A DNA stretch of 64,000 nucleotides from Caulobacter sp. (lineage in GTDB: Bacteria; Pseudomonadota; Alphaproteobacteria; Caulobacterales; Caulobacteraceae). The notes below the pieces were generated by a model that saw only the letters and a program-made list of their open reading frames with translations, was not told the DNA's origin and did no database searches. The position numbers and the translations under genes were made by a program. The stretch spans positions 1 to 64,000 of the forward strand of contig JAUXTQ010000051.1 in the NCBI GenBank assembly GCA_030678995.1, written 5' to 3'. Below, one piece after another: positions 43,540 through 51,871 of this stretch. Within the stretch, counting starts at the first letter, position 1; every line of letters begins with the position of its first letter.

Positions 43540-43652
43540 CTCCCCCCCGGGGGAGTTGTCGCCGCGAAGCGGTGACTGAGGGGGGCAGGCCTGCGCCGCT
43601 ATGGCCCCCCTCCGTCTCGCCTTCGGCGAGCCACCTCCCCCCGGGGGGAGGG
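43540..43652. repeat. Intergenic inverted repeat (CTCCCCCC...GGGGGGAG type)
   Basis: GC-rich hairpin-forming ends (CCCCCCGGGGGAG and CTCCCCCCGGGGGGAG) enclose inner arms around TGAGGGGGGC/GCCCCCCTC. It fills the gap between the glycosylase and NYN genes. It resembles the element at 57189-57298. Confidence 0.65.
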
Positions 43653-43682
43653 ACTAGTTCCGGTGCGCACCCGGCAATGAAA

Positions 43683-44285
43683 TCACACCTCATCTTCGGC
43701 CTCGACCTCGGCGCGGGTCCGGCCTTCCTGGAGAAAGCGCGGCTGATGCGTCCGTTGCGGGCGGCCGATAATGTCGCCCAGGTCGGCCAGGTCGACGAAG
43801 TCGTCGCACTGCCGGCGCAGGTCGTCGCTGACCATCGGGGGCTGGGATTTTACGGTCGAGACCACGGTCACCCGCACGCCCTTGCGCTGGACCCCCTCGA
43901 CCAGGGCGCGGAAGTCGCCGTCGCCGCTGAACAGCACCAGGTGATCGACCTTGTCGGCGATCTCCATCATGCCGACGGCGATCTCGACGTCCATGTCGCC
44001 CCGCCAGCGCTTGCGACCCTGGGCGTCGGTGTATTCCCGGGCCGACTTGGTCACCACGGTGAAGCCGTTGTAGTCGAGCCAGTCGACCAGCGGCCGCAGC
44101 GGGGAAAAGTCGTCGCCGCTCTCGGCCAGGGCCGTGTAGTAGTAGGCCCGGATCAACACCCCGCGCTTGCGGAACTCGTCCAGCAGCTTCTTGTAGTCGA
44201 TGTCGAAGCCCAGGGCCTTGGCCTGGGAATAGAGGTTGGCCCCGTCAATGAACAACGCGAGCCTGTCGGTCGGGTAAAAGGGCAT
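43683..44285 (-). CDS. NYN/LabA-type (DUF88) PIN-fold protein
   Basis: The 200-residue protein has the acidic PIN-like residues of NYN nucleases: RLALFIDGANLY (D near 14), RGDMDVEIAVGMMEIA and VLFSGDGDFRALVE. These proteins are predicted metal-dependent RNases. The C-terminal tail (RPQRTHQPRFLQEGRTRAEVEAEDEV) is charged and probably disordered. It diverges from folK with only 12 nt between the proposed starts. Confidence 0.88.
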   Translation of the reverse strand: MPFYPTDRLALFIDGANLYSQAKALGFDIDYKKLLDEFRKRGVLIRAYYYTALAESGDDFSPLRPLVDWLDYNGFTVVTKSAREYTDAQGRKRWRGDMDVEIAVGMMEIADKVDHLVLFSGDGDFRALVEGVQRKGVRVTVVSTVKSQPPMVSDDLRRQCDDFVDLADLGDIIGRPQRTHQPRFLQEGRTRAEVEAEDEV

Positions 44286-44297
44286 CTTTTCAAATCC

Positions 44298-44816
44298 TTG
44301 AACGCAATATCTGAACCAAATACGGACGAATCCGTGGTCATCGCCCTGGGCAGCAATCTAGCCGGCGATCACGCCTCTTGCGAAGCCTTGCTCGAGGCGG
44401 CCTTGGCCTGCTTCCCAGCGCATGGCCTGACGGTTCTGGCCCGCTCGACCTGGTGGCGCTCGGCGGCCTGGCCGGACCCGGGCGAGCCGGAATACCGCAA
44501 TGGCGTGGCCCTGGTTGAGACGACCCTGTCGCCGCGCGAGACGCTGGACGCCCTGCACGTGATCGAGCGGAGGTTCAGCCGGGCGAGGGGGGATCCCAAC
44601 GCGCCAAGGACCCTCGACCTCGACCTGATCGCCCACGGCCGGCTGATCCTCGACGAGCCGGGTCTGCACCTTCCGCACCCGCGGGCTCACGAGCGGCTGT
44701 TCGTGATGGGCCCGCTGGCCGAGATCGCGCCGGACTGGCGCCATCCCTTGAGCGGCGAGACGGCGGCGGCCCTCGCGTGGACCGCGACAGTGGGTAGCGA
44801 CGCCTGTCCAGCCTGA
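44298..44816 (+). CDS. folK: 2-amino-4-hydroxy-6-hydroxymethyldihydropteridine pyrophosphokinase
   Basis: The ~172-residue enzyme transfers pyrophosphate to the pterin in folate synthesis. It has VVIALGSNLAGD at the start, EPEYRNGVALVET, the signature RARGDPNAPRTLDLDLIAHG, and LPHPRAHERLFVMGPLAEIAP. The start is uncertain: TTG 44298 or GTG 44334 both fit, and no ATG is available close by. rpoZ follows 75 nt downstream. Confidence 0.88.
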   Translation: MNAISEPNTDESVVIALGSNLAGDHASCEALLEAALACFPAHGLTVLARSTWWRSAAWPDPGEPEYRNGVALVETTLSPRETLDALHVIERRFSRARGDPNAPRTLDLDLIAHGRLILDEPGLHLPHPRAHERLFVMGPLAEIAPDWRHPLSGETAAALAWTATVGSDACPA

Positions 44817-44831
44817 TGCGCCCTTGCGGCG

Positions 44832-44860
44832 TTGCACAATGGCGCGCAAAACTCTATGTA
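44832..44860 (+). promoter_or_regulatory. Possible rpoZ promoter
   Basis: TTGCAC (44832-44837), a 17-nt spacer and TATGTA (44855-44860) lie 31 nt before the rpoZ ATG. The same spacing and similar boxes precede the tRNA-Ser gene. The match to consensus is partial. Confidence 0.3.
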
Positions 44861-44891
44861 CCCCGGTCCCACCGGAACCAGAGAATCCAAT

Positions 44892-45251
44892 ATGGCCCGC
44901 GTCACCGTCGAAGATTGCGTCGAGAAGATCCCCAACCGCTTTGGTCTGGTCCTCGCCGCCGCCCACCGCGCCCGCGCCATCTCGGCCGGTTCGGCGATCA
45001 TGGTCGACCGTGACAACGACAAGAACCCCGTCGTCGCCCTGCGCGAAATCGCCGACGACGTGGTCGATAACGACGGCCTGCGCGAGAGCCTGATCGGCAC
45101 CCTGCAGCGTGTGGACGAGCGGACGGAAGCCGAGGAAGAGGCCGAAACCGTCGCTCTGCTGTCGGATCCGACCCACATGCAGATGAGCGAGCAGGAACTG
45201 ATCCGCGCCCTGCAAAGCGACCGCGATGGTGGTCAGGAGGAGCGGTACTGA
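44892..45251 (+). CDS. rpoZ: RNA polymerase omega subunit
   Basis: The 119-residue protein begins [20 protein letters not shown], the canonical omega start, followed by AAHRARAI and [12 protein letters not shown]. It helps fold and assemble the beta' subunit and forms part of the ppGpp site. It lies directly upstream of rsh, the usual arrangement. An AGGAGG at 45235-45240, inside its last codons, probably serves rsh translation. Confidence 0.96.
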   Translation: MARVTVEDCVEKIPNRFGLVLAAAHRARAISAGSAIMVDRDNDKNPVVALREIADDVVDNDGLRESLIGTLQRVDERTEAEEEAETVALLSDPTHMQMSEQELIRALQSDRDGGQEERY

Positions 45252-45412
45252 GCCCGGACGGCACAGAACCGCAAGCCACCCTAGAGGCGCCGACACCCGC
45301 CGCCCCGCCTTCAGGCACGACTCAGAGCCCAATTCCCGGGACGCCCGACAAGGCGTCCCGCCTCGCCGCGACCGCCAAGGCCGCCGCCCCCAAGTTCCTG
45401 CGCCAGTACGAA

Positions 45413-47557
45413 TTGATCGAGCGCGTCCGGGCCTATGACCCGACCGCGGACGAAGGCCTGTTGAACCGGGCCTATGTCTATGCCGTTCGCATGCACGGCT
45501 CGCAGACCCGGGCCTCGGGCGACCCCTATTTCGCCCACCCGATCGAGGTGGCCGGGATCCTCACCGAATACCGCCTCGACACCGCCTCCATCGTCACCGC
45601 CCTGCTGCACGACGTGATCGAGGACACCGCGGTCACCCGCGAGGATATCGAGAACCTGTTCGGGGCCGAGGTGGCCGAGCTGGTCGAGGGGGTGACCAAG
45701 CTCTCCAAGCTGGAACTGGCCGCCGAACACGCGCGCCAGGCCGAGAACCTGCGCAAGTTCATCCTGGCCATCTCCAAGGACGTGCGCGTCCTGATGGTCA
45801 AGCTGGCCGACCGGCTGCACAACATGCGCACCCTGGGCTTCATCAAGAGCCCGGCCAAACGCGAGCGGATCGCCCGCGAGACGCTCGACATCTACGCCCC
45901 GCTGGCGCGCAACATCGGCTGTCACCGCATCTGCACCGAGCTGGAAGAACTGGCCTTCGAGCACCTCAATCCGGTCGCCCGCAACGCCATCCTGCGCCGG
46001 CTGGAGGCCATGCGGGTCGACCAGGGCAAGGCGGTGCAGCAGGTCAGCGGCGACATCAGCCGCATTCTCGAGGCGGAGGCTATCCCCGCCCGGGTGTTCG
46101 GCCGCGAAAAGCACCCCTTCTCCATCTGGCGCAAGCTACAGCGCAAATCGATCGGCTTCTCGCAGATGAGCGACATCTACGCCTTCCGGGTGATCGTCGA
46201 CACCGAGGGCGACTGCTACCGGGCTCTGGGCCTGATCCATCGCCAGTGGCCCTGCGTTCCCGAGCGGTTCAAGGACTTCATCTCCACGCCCAAGCGCAAC
46301 AACTACCGCTCGCTGCACACCACGGTGATCGGGCCCAAGGGCATGCGGGTGGAGATGCAGATCCGCACCGAGGTGATGGACCGGGTGGCCGAGGACGGGG
46401 TGGCGGCCCACTGGCGCTACAAGAACAAGTCCTACGGCTTCGACCGCGAGGCCATGGAGGCCGAGGGCGGGCGCGACCCGCTGGCCAACCTGCGCCAGCT
46501 GGTCCAGATGATGGAGCACGGCGGCGACACCGACGACCTGGTCGAACACGCCAAGATGGAGCTGTTCCTCGACCAGGTGTTCGTCTTCACCCCCAAGGGC
46601 AAGCTGATCACCCTGCCGCGCGGTTCGATGCCGCTGGACTTCGCCTACGCCGTCCACACAAACGTGGGCGACACCACCGTCGGGGCGAAAATCAACGGCG
46701 AACTCAAGCCCTTGCGGTCACAACTTGCGAACGGCGACGTGGTCGAGATTGTCCGGGCGGCCAAGCCCGCGGTGCTGCCCGACTGGCGCTCGCTAGCGAT
46801 GACCGGCAAGGCCCGCTCGGCCATCCGCCGGCATATCCGCCAGACCGAGAAGGAAGAATTCCATCGCCTGGGGGTGGCGGCCATGGATCAGGCCTTCGGC
46901 CGGGTCGGCAAGACCCGGTCAGGGGTCAGCCTGCGGCCGGCCCTGGACCGGTTTGCCGTGGCCACCGAGGACGAGCTGTTCGACGCCATCGGCCGGCTGC
47001 GCATTACCCCGTCGGAGGTGATCGAGACCATCTTCCCGGGCCTCAAGGATTCGGAGATGGCGGCGGTGACCGTGCGCCGGCGCATCGAGGACGGCCGCAG
47101 CGGCAGCGACTTTGTCACTGGCGACAAGCTGCGGGCGGGCAACATGATCCGGTTCGCCATCTGCTGCCGCCCCGTGCCGGGCGACCGCATCGTCGGCATC
47201 TCGGTGGACAAGGCCATCGAGGTCCACGCCATCGACTGCCCGACCCTGGAACAATACGACGACCGCCAGGACCTGTGGCGCGACCTGCACTGGACCCCCG
47301 AGGCCGAGCGCAACAGCGTCTCGCGCACCCGCCTTCGGGCCACCATCCGCAACGCGCCGGGGGTGCTGGGCGAGGCCTGCACGATCATCGGCGAGACTGG
47401 CGGCAATATCGTCAACCTGACCATGCACCACCGGGGCGACGACCATTTCGACGTCGATTTCGATCTCGACGTGAAGGACGCCAGGCACGCCACCAACATC
47501 ATCGCCGCCTTGCGCGCCAACCCGTCCATCGAGACGGTGGACCGGGCGAAGGGCTAG
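45413..47557 (+). CDS. rsh: Bifunctional (p)ppGpp synthetase/hydrolase, Rsh (SpoT/RelA)
   Basis: From TTG 45413 the protein is 714 residues. It has an HD hydrolase domain (AHPIEVAGIL, LLHDVIEDTAVT with H66/D67), a synthetase domain (FGREKHPFSIWRKLQRK, DIYAFRVIVDTEGDCY, RSLHTTVIGP), a TGS domain (FVFTPKGKLITLPRG) and a C-terminal ACT domain. The true start is probably upstream. Conserved residues LRQYE precede the TTG, the frame is open back to 45071 without ATG, GTG or TTG, and a CTG at 45248 has AGGAGG 7 nt before it. It mediates the stringent response. Confidence 0.93.
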   Translation: MIERVRAYDPTADEGLLNRAYVYAVRMHGSQTRASGDPYFAHPIEVAGILTEYRLDTASIVTALLHDVIEDTAVTREDIENLFGAEVAELVEGVTKLSKLELAAEHARQAENLRKFILAISKDVRVLMVKLADRLHNMRTLGFIKSPAKRERIARETLDIYAPLARNIGCHRICTELEELAFEHLNPVARNAILRRLEAMRVDQGKAVQQVSGDISRILEAEAIPARVFGREKHPFSIWRKLQRKSIGFSQMSDIYAFRVIVDTEGDCYRALGLIHRQWPCVPERFKDFISTPKRNNYRSLHTTVIGPKGMRVEMQIRTEVMDRVAEDGVAAHWRYKNKSYGFDREAMEAEGGRDPLANLRQLVQMMEHGGDTDDLVEHAKMELFLDQVFVFTPKGKLITLPRGSMPLDFAYAVHTNVGDTTVGAKINGELKPLRSQLANGDVVEIVRAAKPAVLPDWRSLAMTGKARSAIRRHIRQTEKEEFHRLGVAAMDQAFGRVGKTRSGVSLRPALDRFAVATEDELFDAIGRLRITPSEVIETIFPGLKDSEMAAVTVRRRIEDGRSGSDFVTGDKLRAGNMIRFAICCRPVPGDRIVGISVDKAIEVHAIDCPTLEQYDDRQDLWRDLHWTPEAERNSVSRTRLRATIRNAPGVLGEACTIIGETGGNIVNLTMHHRGDDHFDVDFDLDVKDARHATNIIAALRANPSIETVDRAKG

Positions 47558-47901
47558 CGGGCGCGCACGATCTCGTTGACCACGGGTTCGCCGTTGAAGG
47601 CGGTGTCTTTCCACGGCCGTCCGGCCTGCGCGGTCGGGGGCGACCTGCAATAGGCGACGGGTATGGGCAGCGGGCGCTTCTGTCTCAGGCAGAGCTTGCC
47701 GTCCTTCGACAGCCGCCAGGTTCCGCCCGAACGTTGCCCCTTGCGGCCCTGGGCGGTGTAGCTGTGATCCCGGTGGAGCCACAGCCGAGCCTTCCGCCCG
47801 TCCGGATGGGTCGAGACGATGGTGGCGCCGAATGCCGGCTCCAGCGCCGCTTCGGGCGTCGCGGTGGCCAACAGGGCGGAGACGAGGAGCGCGAGCGTCA
47901 T
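47554..47901 (-). CDS. Small secreted hypothetical protein
   Basis: The 115-residue protein has a signal peptide (MTLALLVSALLATATPEAA). The mature part contains WLHRDHSYTAQGRKGQRSGG, then a TWRL segment and two cysteines (KLCLRQ, AYCRSP). The pattern resembles small periplasmic proteins with a lipocalin-like TWxL strand, but I cannot name a family. Its 3' end overlaps rsh by 4 nt (convergent). The next upstream gene on the strand ends 1 nt away. Confidence 0.62.
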   Translation of the reverse strand: MTLALLVSALLATATPEAALEPAFGATIVSTHPDGRKARLWLHRDHSYTAQGRKGQRSGGTWRLSKDGKLCLRQKRPLPIPVAYCRSPPTAQAGRPWKDTAFNGEPVVNEIVRAR

Positions 47902-47902
47902 C

Positions 47903-48490
47903 TCAACCCCCTTCGATGGCGTAGTGAATCGGCTTGAAACTGAAGTTGTTGGACTGCGGCGCCGAGCAGGCCGTGAGCGCCACGATCAGGTCCTGCTCGG
48001 CCTCCAGCACGATGTGGTCTCCGGCGCGGCTCAAGGGTGGGGCGACCTTCAGCTCGCCGCTGTCGCCATCGACCCTCACGTTCATGAAGATGTTGAAGGC
48101 CGTCGGGATTTGGTCCGGCGTGATGCCGAAAGGCGCCAGGGCTTCCGCCAGATTGCCGAAGCAACCCCGGTGCGGGTGCTCGTCCCCGTAGATGATGCGG
48201 AACGTGTCGGCCGAACAGGGCGTCAGCAGAAAGTCATGGCGGCCGACAGTGTCCTCGACGATCCGCAGCATTACCCGGCTGCGGTTTGAGTAGAGCGGGT
48301 CTCCCCTGGTCAGGAAGAGGCGGCTGGCATAGTCGAGCGTCCGCCCCGACGAAATGACTTCCGCCGGATCGGCGGCGTTGAACGCCAGCAAGTCGGACAC
48401 CTGTTCGCCCAGGGGATCAACCACCCGCAGCCGCTGCCCCCGCGCCAGCCGGAAGGCCGCGCCGCTCCTGGGCGCGATCTCATGCATCAT
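47903..48490 (-). CDS. DUF1989 (urea-carboxylase-associated) family protein
   Basis: The 195-residue protein has the DUF1989 pattern: RLARGQRLRVVDPLGEQVSD, YASRLFLTRGDPLYSN, LTPCSADTFRIIYGDEH, HRGCFGNLAEAL, then NIFMNVRVDGDGEL-like and LRAEQDLIVALTACSAPQS-like regions. Known members include the two subunits of carboxyguanidine deiminase in guanidine degradation. Here no guanidine/urea carboxylase is present. ATG 48490 overlaps the stop of the GntA-like gene, so the two are coupled. Confidence 0.85.
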   Translation of the reverse strand: MMHEIAPRSGAAFRLARGQRLRVVDPLGEQVSDLLAFNAADPAEVISSGRTLDYASRLFLTRGDPLYSNRSRVMLRIVEDTVGRHDFLLTPCSADTFRIIYGDEHPHRGCFGNLAEALAPFGITPDQIPTAFNIFMNVRVDGDSGELKVAPPLSRAGDHIVLEAEQDLIVALTACSAPQSNNFSFKPIHYAIEGG

Positions 48491-49161
48491 TGGGCGGTCC
48501 TCGATCTGGAGAAGGGGCACGTCCAGTCCTCGCCCACGACGCGACCGCTGTACTGGCGCGCTTCCGACATCTCGCCGAACCGCGCCAGCATGGGGTTCTT
48601 GGATCCGGCCAAAGCCTGGTCGCGGGCGAGAATCGTGCGGCTCAGGCGCCCGTAGCGACCGGCTCGCCGCAGGCGCTCGAACAGGTCGTGCGGGTTGAAC
48701 ACCAGGGCAGGGGCCGGGAACCGGCGGGCGGGCCGGCTGGCCGCCGGGTGCAGACCGATGACGAAGAAGGCCTCGCCGGCCAGGCTGAGCGAGAAGCGGG
48801 GGTCCTCGGGATCCTCGTTGACCCGCCGGTCGTAGGCGTTGCCCCGGTCGGCGTCTGCGTCCGACAGCGCCTGCAGGCGCGACCACAGCGCGGCTTCGAA
48901 GGCCGTCTCATCGAGATTGTCCGGTCCGCTGAACAGCATCGCGAAGCTGTGAAACGGCCCCGGGGCCTGACGATAGCCCGCGACGAAGGCGGTCAGGGCG
49001 TCGAGAAGCCAATCGTCGTCGCCGGCGGCGACGAGGCTTGCGGCGGACACGATGTTCAGGCGGTCCTGCGCCAGCGCGGCCTTGGCGCCCACGCAAGGAA
49101 ACCTCGCCTCGCCGACAAAGGCGCGGAAGCGGTCGGCCAGATCGGGTTTGTCAGGCCGCAT
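48487..49161 (-). CDS. YqcI/YcgG family protein, GntA/DcsA-like heme-dependent guanidine N-hydroxylase homolog
   Basis: The 224-residue protein has the family blocks FPCVGAKAAL (21-30), FHSFAMLFSGP, FFVIGLHPAASRPARRF, LVFNPHDLFERLR and the C-terminal NPMLARFGEMSEARQYSGR with DWTCPF. Characterised relatives N-hydroxylate guanidino groups, such as GntA of guanitoxin and DcsA of D-cycloserine biosynthesis. The gene lies between a DUF1989 gene and an ATP-grasp gene, overlapping both (4 and 11 nt). The substrate is unknown. Confidence 0.8.
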   Translation of the reverse strand: MRPDKPDLADRFRAFVGEARFPCVGAKAALAQDRLNIVSAASLVAAGDDDWLLDALTAFVAGYRQAPGPFHSFAMLFSGPDNLDETAFEAALWSRLQALSDADADRGNAYDRRVNEDPEDPRFSLSLAGEAFFVIGLHPAASRPARRFPAPALVFNPHDLFERLRRAGRYGRLSRTILARDQALAGSKNPMLARFGEMSEARQYSGRVVGEDWTCPFSRSRTAQ

Positions 49162-50137
49162 CCCGCACCTCCGCCGCGAGCGGGGGCGCCAGACCCGGGC
49201 GCCGGGCGGCGTCCGCGATCATTCGCTCCAGCGCCCGGCCCAGCCGCGCCATCGACCGGACCTTGTCAGGCCAGGACAGGGCGACCACGGGCCCCAGGTC
49301 GGTCTTGTTGACGTCGACGACATAGACTCGCCCGTCGCGATCCCGCAGGACGTCGAGTCCCCCCCAATCCAGACCCATGCGGGCGGTGAAGGCGCCGATC
49401 AGCGCCAGTTCGTCGGCCGAGTAGACAGCCCCGGGCGCCAGCAGCACAGCCTTGAGATTGTTGATCGAGAAGCGCGTCGCCGGCGGCTTGATCTTCATCC
49501 AGACCAGGACGGGCGCGCCGGCGACGCAGACGGTGCGCAGGTCACGGCACCGGTTCTGGTCGTCGGTGGTGTCGATGAGCCGCTGGTAGGCGTGGCCGGC
49601 AAGGGGCTCCAGCGGTCCCTGGACAATCCGCCCGCCGTGAACGCCATTCTTCTCGGGCTTCTGGACCAGCGGACCGACGTGCCGTCGCGGATCGACGGCC
49701 AGCGGATAGCCGAACACCTGCTCGAAAACGCCGGCGACGTGGCTCTTCGAGACGTCGGCGCAGGTGAAATTGAAGGCGGGTCCCGTCGGCGGGGGCGGTG
49801 GCGCGCCCACGGTCGTGTCGTCGAAGTAGCAGGCCGCGTCAGCCTGGTCGGACTGATCAACCGTACGGATTCCGGCCCAGAGCGCGGCGCCGCGCACGAG
49901 GTACCAGGGTCGCGGTCGATCAGGTGTGAACCAGATTGCCGGCGCTCTTCCCCGTCGGCGCAGGCGGGCCGCTAACGCGACGACAGCCAGTAGGGCGAAG
50001 TAGAGCAGCCACTGACCGACCTCGGCCACGAGGGGTCCGTTGACCTCGAGCTGGATGCCGGTCTTCCGGATTCCGATCCGGCCATCAATCCACTCGAAGT
50101 CAGCCCGCCGGGCGGGAGGTGAGTTTCTCTTTGTCAC
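49151..50137 (-). CDS. Membrane-anchored ATP-grasp-like protein
   Basis: The 328-residue protein has a short N-terminal domain, one membrane helix (about 40-59) and a basic RLRRRGR flank. The C-terminal region reads as ATP-grasp: GPLVQKPEKNGVHGGRIVQG (nucleotide-binding strand), FSINNLKAVLLAPG, and GLDWGGLDVLRDRDGRVYVVDVNKTDLGP, where D-x-N replaces the usual E-x-N metal site. GTG 50137 with GGAGG upstream is the likely start. It overlaps the GntA-like gene by 11 nt. I infer a ligase acting on a product of that gene. Confidence 0.6.
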   Translation of the reverse strand: MTKRNSPPARRADFEWIDGRIGIRKTGIQLEVNGPLVAEVGQWLLYFALLAVVALAARLRRRGRAPAIWFTPDRPRPWYLVRGAALWAGIRTVDQSDQADAACYFDDTTVGAPPPPPTGPAFNFTCADVSKSHVAGVFEQVFGYPLAVDPRRHVGPLVQKPEKNGVHGGRIVQGPLEPLAGHAYQRLIDTTDDQNRCRDLRTVCVAGAPVLVWMKIKPPATRFSINNLKAVLLAPGAVYSADELALIGAFTARMGLDWGGLDVLRDRDGRVYVVDVNKTDLGPVVALSWPDKVRSMARLGRALERMIADAARRPGLAPPLAAEVRDAA

Positions 50138-50214
50138 CGAGCGCCTCCGGGTAAGGCAGTGGAACGGTCGTGATTTCCGAAGGGTTCCCGGCCCCATCGC
50201 TATTCCTGGCAGAT

Positions 50215-50640
50215 TTAGGGACCAGGCGCGAGCCGGTAGAAGACGCGGTCGTCCTCGATCCGGTCCAGGACCATGCCCCGTCGTTCGTAGAAGGCGCACG
50301 CCCGGCGGTTTTCGGTCTGCGTCGTGAGCCAGAGGCCGTCCGGCAGGCGCTGGACGGCGACATCGAACAGCGCGCGCCCGATGCCGTGGCCCTGCGCGTC
50401 CGGCGCGACGAACAGCTGATCGAGTCGCTGCTCGGCCGGCGCCAGCGCGACAAAGCCGAGCAGCCGGCCGTCGGCCTCGGCGACAGTCACCTCCCACCTG
50501 CCCGCCAGTTCCCGCGGGACGCGTTCGATCAGCTGCTCCCTGATGTCCGAAGGCCCTTCAAACCCGTTCGACGCCCAGCTCTCGAACCACAGCTCGGCCA
50601 GCGCGGCCTCTTCGCCTGACGCGTACGGGCGGAGCTTCAC
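50215..50640 (-). CDS. GNAT-family N-acetyltransferase
   Basis: The 141-residue protein has the GNAT acetyl-CoA loop LDQLFVAPDAQGHGIGRALFDVAVQRL (Q-x-x-G-x-G/A) and the C-terminal ENRRACAFYERRGMVLD. The substrate is unknown. The GTG start at 50640 overlaps the Nudix gene stop. It is 77 nt upstream of the ATP-grasp gene on the same strand, so it may belong to the same transcript. Confidence 0.85.
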   Translation of the reverse strand: MKLRPYASGEEAALAELWFESWASNGFEGPSDIREQLIERVPRELAGRWEVTVAEADGRLLGFVALAPAEQRLDQLFVAPDAQGHGIGRALFDVAVQRLPDGLWLTTQTENRRACAFYERRGMVLDRIEDDRVFYRLAPGP

Positions 50641-51050
50641 GGTCGCGCCTCCAGTGCCCGCAGCGCGGCAAACGTCGCCTGCGTGATCCGCTCGGGCAGC
50701 GCATCGAGCGGGAACCAGCCGCAGCCGCCGATCGCCTCGGGCTCCATCACCTCCGGTTCGCCCGCGCAGTCTTCCACCAGATAGACCGGTGCGACCCAGT
50801 GGCGGCCGTCGCCCAGGTCGATGGTGTCGGCCATGCACAGCAGGTGGCCCGGCGTGATGGTCAGGCCCAGCTCCTCGGCGATCTCACGGGCGCAGGTGGC
50901 GCGGGTCGCCTCGCCCCAGTCGACCTTCCCGCCTGGCAGGCCCCAATGGTCGGCCTCTGGCTGGCGGCGCCGCAGCACCAGCAGCAGGGCGCCGTCCCGC
51001 AGGATCGCGGCGCCGCAGCCGGCGCGAGGGTGGTTGGGTGAATCGGACAT
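50637..51050 (-). CDS. Nudix hydrolase
   Basis: The 137-residue protein has the Nudix box [24 protein letters not shown] (G-x5-E-x7-R-E-x-x-E-E-x-G). It starts with a typical [16 protein letters not shown] strand. Such enzymes hydrolyse nucleoside diphosphates linked to another group, often in nucleotide-pool cleaning. ATG 51050 gives the family's usual length. It is the first gene of the minus-strand accessory unit between rsh and pyrE. Confidence 0.87.
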   Translation of the reverse strand: MSDSPNHPRAGCGAAILRDGALLLVLRRRQPEADHWGLPGGKVDWGEATRATCAREIAEELGLTITPGHLLCMADTIDLGDGRHWVAPVYLVEDCAGEPEVMEPEAIGGCGWFPLDALPERITQATFAALRALEARP

Positions 51051-51068
51051 CCCTCTTCTTACCCGCTG

Positions 51069-51236
51069 CATGCGCTCCTCCCCATGCAAATGGAGAGGTG
51101 GGCTTTCGAGCGCGCTGGAACCCCGGACTTGATCCGGGGGAGAAAGGTCGGAGGGGAGTCGGCGCACCGCCCCCATCGTCGTCTGTAGCGCTTACAGCGC
51201 GCTCCAGACGACACTTCCCCAGCAGGCTGGGGAAGA
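51069..51236. repeat. Cluster of short palindromes upstream of pyrE
   Basis: Three hairpins occur in the Nudix/pyrE gap: CCCCGGACTTGATCCGGGG near 51123, GTCGTCTG...CAGACGAC around 51178-51212, and TTCCCCAGCAGGCTGGGGAA near 51214-51233. They resemble dispersed Caulobacterales intergenic repeats. No gene is present in the 236-nt gap. Confidence 0.6.
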
Positions 51237-51286
51237 GCGCGGGTACGGCTGGCCGAACTCCGTCAGCCCGGTTATCTCTGCACTCC

Positions 51287-51871
51287 ATGACCCCAGAAGA
51301 CGTCCTCGAAGAATTCCGTGGCGCCGGCGCCCTGCGCGAAGGCCATTTCGTGCTGTCCAGCGGGCTGCACAGCGCCGTGTTCCTGCAGAAGAACCTGGTC
51401 TTCGCCCAGCCGGACCGCTGCGAGCGGCTGTGCAAGGCCCTGGCGGCCCGAATCGTCGCGCAGGTCGGTCAGCCGGACGTGGCGATCAGCCCGGCGGTTG
51501 GCGGCATCATCCCCGGCTACGAGACGGCGCGGCAGCTGGGCGTCCAGTCGCTGTACGTCGAGCGTGAGGGCGGGGCCTTCAAGCTGCGCCGGGGCTTCCA
51601 TATCGAGCCGGGCGCCAGGGTGGTGATGGTCGAGGACATCGTCACCACCGGCCTGTCGTCCCGTGAGTGCATCGCCGCCATCCGCGAGGCCGGCGGGGAG
51701 GTCATCGCCGCCGCCTGCATCGTCGACCGCTCCGGCGGCCGGGCCGATGTCGGCGTCCCCCTGATCGCGCTGGCGACCCTCGATGTCCCCGCCTACGAGG
51801 CCGACAAGCTGCCGCCCGAGCTGGCGGCCATTCCGGTGCAGGACCCCGGGAGCCGGAGGCTGAAGGGATGA
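51287..51871 (+). CDS. pyrE: Orotate phosphoribosyltransferase
   Basis: The 194-residue enzyme makes OMP from orotate and PRPP in pyrimidine synthesis. It has [24 protein letters not shown], the PRPP motif [16 protein letters not shown] and LQKNLVF of the orotate pocket. ATG 51287 is the family start. Its stop overlaps the pdxJ start (ATGA), beginning a tightly packed operon. Confidence 0.95.
   Translation: MTPEDVLEEFRGAGALREGHFVLSSGLHSAVFLQKNLVFAQPDRCERLCKALAARIVAQVGQPDVAISPAVGGIIPGYETARQLGVQSLYVEREGGAFKLRRGFHIEPGARVVMVEDIVTTGLSSRECIAAIREAGGEVIAAACIVDRSGGRADVGVPLIALATLDVPAYEADKLPPELAAIPVQDPGSRRLKG

Noticed and set aside
51038-51286. N-terminal extension of pyrE
   Set aside because: The upstream in-frame sequence only translates intergenic palindromes; ATG 51287 matches the family start.
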